Shown here in pieces: positions 60,113 through 64,000 of a stretch of DNA of 64,000 nucleotides (its first letter is position 1; every line of letters begins with the position of its first letter). Made by a program: the position numbers and the translations under genes. Location of the stretch: NCBI GenBank assembly GCA_947623595.1, contig CANQHC010000004.1, positions 1 to 64,000 on the forward strand. The letters are read 5' to 3'. Origin of the DNA: an uncultured Clostridia bacterium. GTDB taxonomy: Bacteria; Bacillota; Clostridia; TANB77; CAG-508. The notes beneath the pieces were generated by a model that was not told the origin of the DNA, made no database searches, and saw only the letters and a program-made list of their open reading frames with translations.

Positions 60113-60781
60113 ATGAGAATACGTTATAAACCATGGGCAAGAAAAGAATTAGAAGAAAGCCCATTTTACAGAGAGCATCCAGAAGAAATTATTGGAAACT
60201 GGAGAAAAGAATTTAAAAATCCAGAAAATCCATTTTTTGTAGAATTAGGATGTGGCAAAGGTGGATTCATATCACAAAAAGCTGTAAAGCATCCAGAAAA
60301 TAATTATTTAGCAATAGATTTAGTTGATCCAATGTTAGGGTTAGCTAAAAGAAAAATAGAAGAAGTATATAAAAGTGAAAATAAAGAAATTAATAATGTT
60401 ATCTTAACTCGTTTTGATATAGAAAGAATTTTTCTAATATTGAATGAAAATGATAGTGTTGACGGAATTTATATAAATTTTTGTAATCCTTGGCCAAGGG
60501 GTAAGCATCATAAAAAAAGGTTAACACATACAAAACAACTAGAAAACTACAAGAAATTTTTAAAGCCAGGAGCAAAAATTTATTTTAAAACAGATGACAA
60601 TAACTTATTTGATGAAAGCTTAGGTTATTTTAAGCAAGCCGGTCTAAAACTTCAAAAACTAACAAGAAATTTAGAGCAAGAAAATGATTTTTGGGAAAAT
60701 ATAGAAACAGAACATGAAAAAATGTTTAATGAGCAAGGAATAGAAATTAAAGCATGCATTCTTGAATTACCAAATGAATAG
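60113..60781 (+). CDS. trmB: tRNA (guanine-N7-)-methyltransferase
   Basis: The 222-residue SAM enzyme forms m7G46 in tRNA. ELGCGKGGFISQKA is the SAM loop, FCNPWPRGKHHKKRL the signature and KTDDNNLFDE the C-terminal motif. A weak GGGAGAG precedes the start, immediately after the tandem repeats. Confidence 0.95.
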   Translation: MRIRYKPWARKELEESPFYREHPEEIIGNWRKEFKNPENPFFVELGCGKGGFISQKAVKHPENNYLAIDLVDPMLGLAKRKIEEVYKSENKEINNVILTRFDIERIFLILNENDSVDGIYINFCNPWPRGKHHKKRLTHTKQLENYKKFLKPGAKIYFKTDDNNLFDESLGYFKQAGLKLQKLTRNLEQENDFWENIETEHEKMFNEQGIEIKACILELPNE

Positions 60782-60868
60782 AATATATTATACTTTGGTA
60801 AAACAATCAAAAAAATGTACTATTAATGTAAAATCAAATATACTACTGTTTTGGCAAAATATTGAAAA

Positions 60869-60909
60869 GAGGAGGAAATACTAGTAAAACTAGTATAAGC
60901 TAAGGAATG
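60869..60909 (+). promoter_or_regulatory. SD - hairpin - start arrangement of mscS
   Basis: GAGGAGG (60869-60875) is 31 nt from the ATG at 60907. ATACTAGT (60878-60885) pairs perfectly with ACTAGTAT (60889-60896), leaving 12 unpaired nt. Confidence 0.65.
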
Positions 60910-61974
60910 GAACCAATAAACGACCTAAAAACATATTTTCAGAATATTACTCAAGAAAGAATGATTCACATTTTAATAGCTTTGGCAATAATATTAGTAA
61001 GCATTTTATTTAGTTCAATTTTTTCCTACTTAATAATAAAAATTTTCAAAAGAAAAGAAAAAGATAAAAAGAAAATAAAATCAAATGCTTTTTATTTTCC
61101 ATTAAAACTTGCATTTATCATATTAGGAATTTATATAGCCACAATGCTTTTAGAACTACCAATAAGTATAAGGTTGATAATATACAAGATATTAGAAATT
61201 ATTACTATTTGTATAGTTGCTAAAGGAATTTCTAATTTATTTATGCCGAATTCCAATTTAATGCGAAAAATAGCAAATAATGAGCGTATGAGTGGAAACA
61301 GAAGCTTAGTAAATTTTAGTGGGAAAATTGCAAAATTTATTATATATACTATTTCTGGAATGTTAATAATTTCAGCATTGGACTACAATATAAATGGAAT
61401 TATTACAGGCTTAGGCTTAGGAAGTGTTGTTATTGCACTTGCAGCTCAAGATTTAGCCAAAAGTATATTAGCAGGTGTTGCAATATTAGTAGATAAGCCA
61501 TTCAAAGTTGGGGATTGGGTTCAAACAACTACCTGTGAAGGTACTGTTGTAGATATTACATTTAGAAGTACTAGAATAAAAACTACAGAAGATACAACAG
61601 TTGCTATACCAAATTCAAAATTAATAGAAGAAGCGGTTGTAAATTATGCTAAAATTCAAAAAAGAAGATATACTACAGATTTAAAATTACCATTACAAAC
61701 TAATTCAGATACAGTTGAAACAATAATAAACAGAATTAAATTTGTGTTAGAACATGATAATGAAGTTATAAAAGATAGCATTATCGTAGAATGTAATAGC
61801 ATTTTAGCAGATGGAATTAACATACTTGTTGCTCTAAACACAACTATTACAGACTATACAAATTATCTAACCTTTAGAACCAAAGTAAATAAAGCAATAT
61901 TAAAAATATTAGAGTCAGAAGAAATAAGGCTTTCAAATCCAACACAAGATATTTATATGAAAAAAATCGAATAA
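60907..61974 (+). CDS. mscS: MscS-family mechanosensitive channel
   Basis: The 355 residues have N-terminal membrane helices (about 20-45, 65-85, 95-115 and 135-155). The pore helix and beta domain GLGLGSVVIALAAQDLAKSILAGVAILVDKPFKVGDWVQ are diagnostic of MscS, and the cytoplasmic cage domain follows. It releases solutes under hypo-osmotic stress. Confidence 0.92.
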   Translation: MEPINDLKTYFQNITQERMIHILIALAIILVSILFSSIFSYLIIKIFKRKEKDKKKIKSNAFYFPLKLAFIILGIYIATMLLELPISIRLIIYKILEIITICIVAKGISNLFMPNSNLMRKIANNERMSGNRSLVNFSGKIAKFIIYTISGMLIISALDYNINGIITGLGLGSVVIALAAQDLAKSILAGVAILVDKPFKVGDWVQTTTCEGTVVDITFRSTRIKTTEDTTVAIPNSKLIEEAVVNYAKIQKRRYTTDLKLPLQTNSDTVETIINRIKFVLEHDNEVIKDSIIVECNSILADGINILVALNTTITDYTNYLTFRTKVNKAILKILESEEIRLSNPTQDIYMKKIE

Positions 61975-62022
61975 TAAAGCTAAATAAGGCAAGAATATTT
62001 TAGTAGAAAGGAGAATCTACTT

Positions 62023-63027
62023 ATGTTCTTGCCTAAAGCAATTTATTATGAAAAAGAAAGTGAAAATTATGAACTTGGAAAAAAATTATTAAATCAGTAC
62101 AGAGAAAAAAACATTCCATGTATAGAGATTGAAAACCATAATAATATAGAGGAAATGAGGAAAAAGCAGAATAGTGAATTCCCTACAATGAAACAAAACC
62201 TTATTATTGGTATACGAAAAACACATAAATTTGTGCCAAATCACAAAACTTCAGATTTTTTAGTTCCATATACATCTTCTGGATGTATTGCAATGTGCCT
62301 TTACTGTTATTTAGTTTGCAATTACAATAAATGTGCATATTTAAGGCTATTTGTAAATAGGGAGCAGATGTTGGATAAAATAAAAAAAGTGGCAAACCAA
62401 AGTGAAACAAATTTAACATTCGAAATAGGTAGTAATAGTGATTTAATTTTAGAAAATACTATTACAGGAAACTTGAATTGGACTATTGAAAATTTCTGCA
62501 ACAATCCTAAAGGATTTTTAACATTTCCAACAAAATTTGATATGGTAGACCCAATTTTGCCATTAGATCATAAAGGTAAAATCATAGTTAGGATGAGTGT
62601 TAATCCCAAAGATATTATTAGAACAATTGAAGTAGGCACATCACCATTAGAAAATCGTGTAGAAGCTATTAATAAGTTAAGCGAAGCAGGATATCCTATT
62701 GGAATTTTGGTTGCTCCTATAATTTTAGTTGAAAATTGGAGAGAACAATATACACAACTTATTTCATATTTAGCAGAAAATTTAAGCCAAACAGTAAAGA
62801 AAAAGGCATTTTTTGAAATTATTTTTATGACATATAGCTATATCCACAGAAAAATAAATGAAGAAGCATTTCCAACCTTATTAAACTTATATAATCCTTC
62901 AATTATGACAGGAAGAGGAAAAGGTAAATATACTTATAATAGAGAAGTAAGAGAAGAAGCAGAAATATTTTTAAGAGACTTGATGAAAAAGTATTTTCCT
63001 AATAATGAAATTAAATATATTGTATAG
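62023..63027 (+). CDS. splB: Spore photoproduct lyase (radical SAM)
   Basis: The 334 residues have the CxxxCxxC iron-sulfur motif in SSGCIAMCLYCYL and the family regions FEIGSNSDL, LTFPTKFDMVDPIL and VRMSVNP. It repairs the UV photoproduct of spore DNA during germination. AAAGGAG precedes the start. It fits with the other sporulation genes in the window. Confidence 0.93.
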   Translation: MFLPKAIYYEKESENYELGKKLLNQYREKNIPCIEIENHNNIEEMRKKQNSEFPTMKQNLIIGIRKTHKFVPNHKTSDFLVPYTSSGCIAMCLYCYLVCNYNKCAYLRLFVNREQMLDKIKKVANQSETNLTFEIGSNSDLILENTITGNLNWTIENFCNNPKGFLTFPTKFDMVDPILPLDHKGKIIVRMSVNPKDIIRTIEVGTSPLENRVEAINKLSEAGYPIGILVAPIILVENWREQYTQLISYLAENLSQTVKKKAFFEIIFMTYSYIHRKINEEAFPTLLNLYNPSIMTGRGKGKYTYNREVREEAEIFLRDLMKKYFPNNEIKYIV

Positions 63028-63104
63028 GTAAAATTCAGTTACTCGTTCATTTTTGTTCACATTATAGACATAAAACATGATTATAATGTATAATAATTAT
63101 GTAA

Positions 63105-63156
63105 AAATCTAATGGGAAGCATAGTGCTAAAGTTACCTATGCTGACCATCAGATTT
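63105..63156 (+). promoter_or_regulatory. Leader hairpin of the response regulator gene
   Basis: AAATCT/AGATTT, ATGG/CCAT and AGCATAG/CTATGCT pair in order (63105-63124 with 63137-63156), with one A-C mismatch and a tandem G-A step (63116-63117 with 63144-63145). A TATAAT at 63082-63087 lies just upstream, so this would be near the mRNA 5' end. The SD AAGAAAGG follows 6 nt later. Confidence 0.55.
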
Positions 63157-63183
63157 GTACTCAAGAAAGGAATGAAAATAAAA

Positions 63184-63861
63184 ATGAATGATATTACTGT
63201 TTTAGTTGTAGATGATGAGTCAAGAATGAGAAAATTAATCAAAGACTTTTTAGCACAAAAAGGATATCACATTTTAGAAGCTGAAAATGGAGAAGAAGCA
63301 TTAAAAGTATTTCAAGAAAATGTAAATAAAATTAATCTTATCTTACTAGATGTCATGATGCCAAAATTAGACGGATGGTCAGTGCTTCGTCAAATTAGGC
63401 AAAGCTCAAAAGTGCCTATTATTATGCTAACTGCAAGAGGAGAAGAACAGGATGAACTATTTGGATTTGAATTAGGTGTAGATGAATATATATCTAAACC
63501 ATTTAGTCCTAAAATTTTAGTAGCAAGAGTTGAAGCAATATTAAAAAGAACAATGGGTGAGAAAGCTGAAACTAAAGATTATGGTGGAATTACAATAGAT
63601 CCAGAAGGAAGAACTGTAAAAGTTGACGGAAAGCAAGTAGAAATGAGCTTGAGAGAGTATGAATTATTAAAATACCTAGTAGATAATGAAAAAATTGCAT
63701 TATCACGAGATAAAATTTTAAACAATGTATGGAATTATGATTATTATGGAGATTCTAGAACAATAGATAGTCATATAAAAAAAATCAGACACAAGTTAGG
63801 AAAAAAAGGAAAATATATAGAAACTATGAGGGGCATAGGTTATAAATTTGAAGTAAAATAG
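63184..63861 (+). CDS. OmpR/PhoB-family response regulator
   Basis: The 225 residues comprise a receiver domain (DD pair in VVDDESRM, phospho-Asp in ILLDVMMPKLDG, Lys in YISKPF) and a winged-helix output domain (ALSRDKILNNVWNYDYYGDSRTIDSHIKKIRHKLG). The ATG at 63184 is 13 nt after AAAGG; an earlier ATG overlaps the SD. It is paired with the kinase gene that starts downstream. Confidence 0.92.
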   Translation: MNDITVLVVDDESRMRKLIKDFLAQKGYHILEAENGEEALKVFQENVNKINLILLDVMMPKLDGWSVLRQIRQSSKVPIIMLTARGEEQDELFGFELGVDEYISKPFSPKILVARVEAILKRTMGEKAETKDYGGITIDPEGRTVKVDGKQVEMSLREYELLKYLVDNEKIALSRDKILNNVWNYDYYGDSRTIDSHIKKIRHKLGKKGKYIETMRGIGYKFEVK

Positions 63862-63928
63862 TAAAAAATTGCAAATTGGGCTGCATTTTTTCAAACAATC
63901 TCATGCCTAAAAAGGAATGGAAATAAGA

Positions 63929-64000
63929 ATGAAAAAAGTAAAAGAAAGGCTAAAATCAATAAGAGTAAGGTTATTCTTAATATTTTGTGTTGTTATAATG
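63929..64000 (+). CDS. Sensor histidine kinase (partial, runs off the window)
   Basis: After AAAGGAATGG an open frame begins MKKVKERLKSIRVRLFLIF, a basic segment leading into a first membrane helix, the usual start of the kinase partner of an OmpR-type regulator. Only 24 codons are seen, so the call rests on context. Confidence 0.6.
   Translation, partial: MKKVKERLKSIRVRLFLIFCVVIM

Noticed and set aside
1-64000. CRISPR arrays, rRNA genes or replication origin
   Set aside because: No regularly spaced repeats, no rRNA-like stretches and no DnaA-box cluster were seen; the tandem repeats found lack spacers.

Overview
The window is about 30% G+C with A-ending codon preference. It carries spore-formation genes (bofA, yqfC, yqfD, a spore photoproduct lyase homologue and an interrupted pdaA-type deacetylase), RNase J, LytTR/GHKL signalling genes, an LPXTG-like surface protease and a NuoE/NuoF-type [FeFe] hydrogenase. 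Together these point to an anaerobic, spore-forming Clostridia member, probably from a host-associated lineage. Species cannot be assigned from the sequence alone.

Layout. Positions 1-3100 look like the right end of a mobile element next to a tRNA-Leu(UAA) gene. It holds a 3' fragment of a formylglycine-generating-enzyme-fold gene with hairpins behind it, an excisionase, a tyrosine integrase, a mobilisation-protein remnant and five TGTGTGCA repeats. Positions 3.4-6.2 kb hold inorganic pyrophosphatase, a TPR membrane protein and UppP. Positions 6.4-16.2 kb are one type IV pilus operon: PilM-PilN fusion, PilO-like, PilP-like, pilin, prepilin peptidase, two minor pilins, PilB, PilT and PilC. A ROK kinase follows, then a divergent pilin-headed BspA-repeat protein. 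Positions 19.6-32.2 kb are housekeeping (RNase J, EngB, SerRS, a Ca2+/Na+ exchanger, BofA, GlmS with its ribozyme leader, UvrC, RNA-modifying enzymes), with a small G+C-rich foreign gene at 22.1 kb.

Positions 32.4-38.7 kb pair an Agr-like two-component system with a divergent 1453-residue cysteine protease predicted to be cell-wall anchored. Its promoter is preceded by three repeats spaced exactly 43 bp apart. At 38.9-42.3 kb a polysaccharide deacetylase gene is split inside its zinc-binding HxxxH motif by a 2.57-kb element. That element has 22-bp inverted ends, a frameshifted large serine recombinase and a foreign membrane-protein gene. Joining the flanks across the CA dinucleotide restores the reading frame.

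Positions 42.3-47.8 kb are a sporulation and membrane group (yqfC, yqfD, an unknown helical protein, ybeY, DgkA-PAP2 fusion, DUF3048). Positions 48.1-52.4 kb encode HydC-HydB-HydA. Then come era, a yqzL-like gene and recO, a four-gene SDR/lactonase/GT2/PHP cluster of unknown pathway, pth, a shortened RNase G, trmB, mscS, splB, and an OmpR-type regulator with the start of its kinase.

The most distinctive cross-cutting observation is at translation starts. In at least seven places a strong Shine-Dalgarno (SD) sequence lies 34-63 nt upstream of the start codon, and a hairpin sits exactly between them, leaving 9-13 unpaired nt. In bofA the SD and start are instead buried in a 14-bp hairpin. This suggests unusually heavy use of structured translation-initiation regions.
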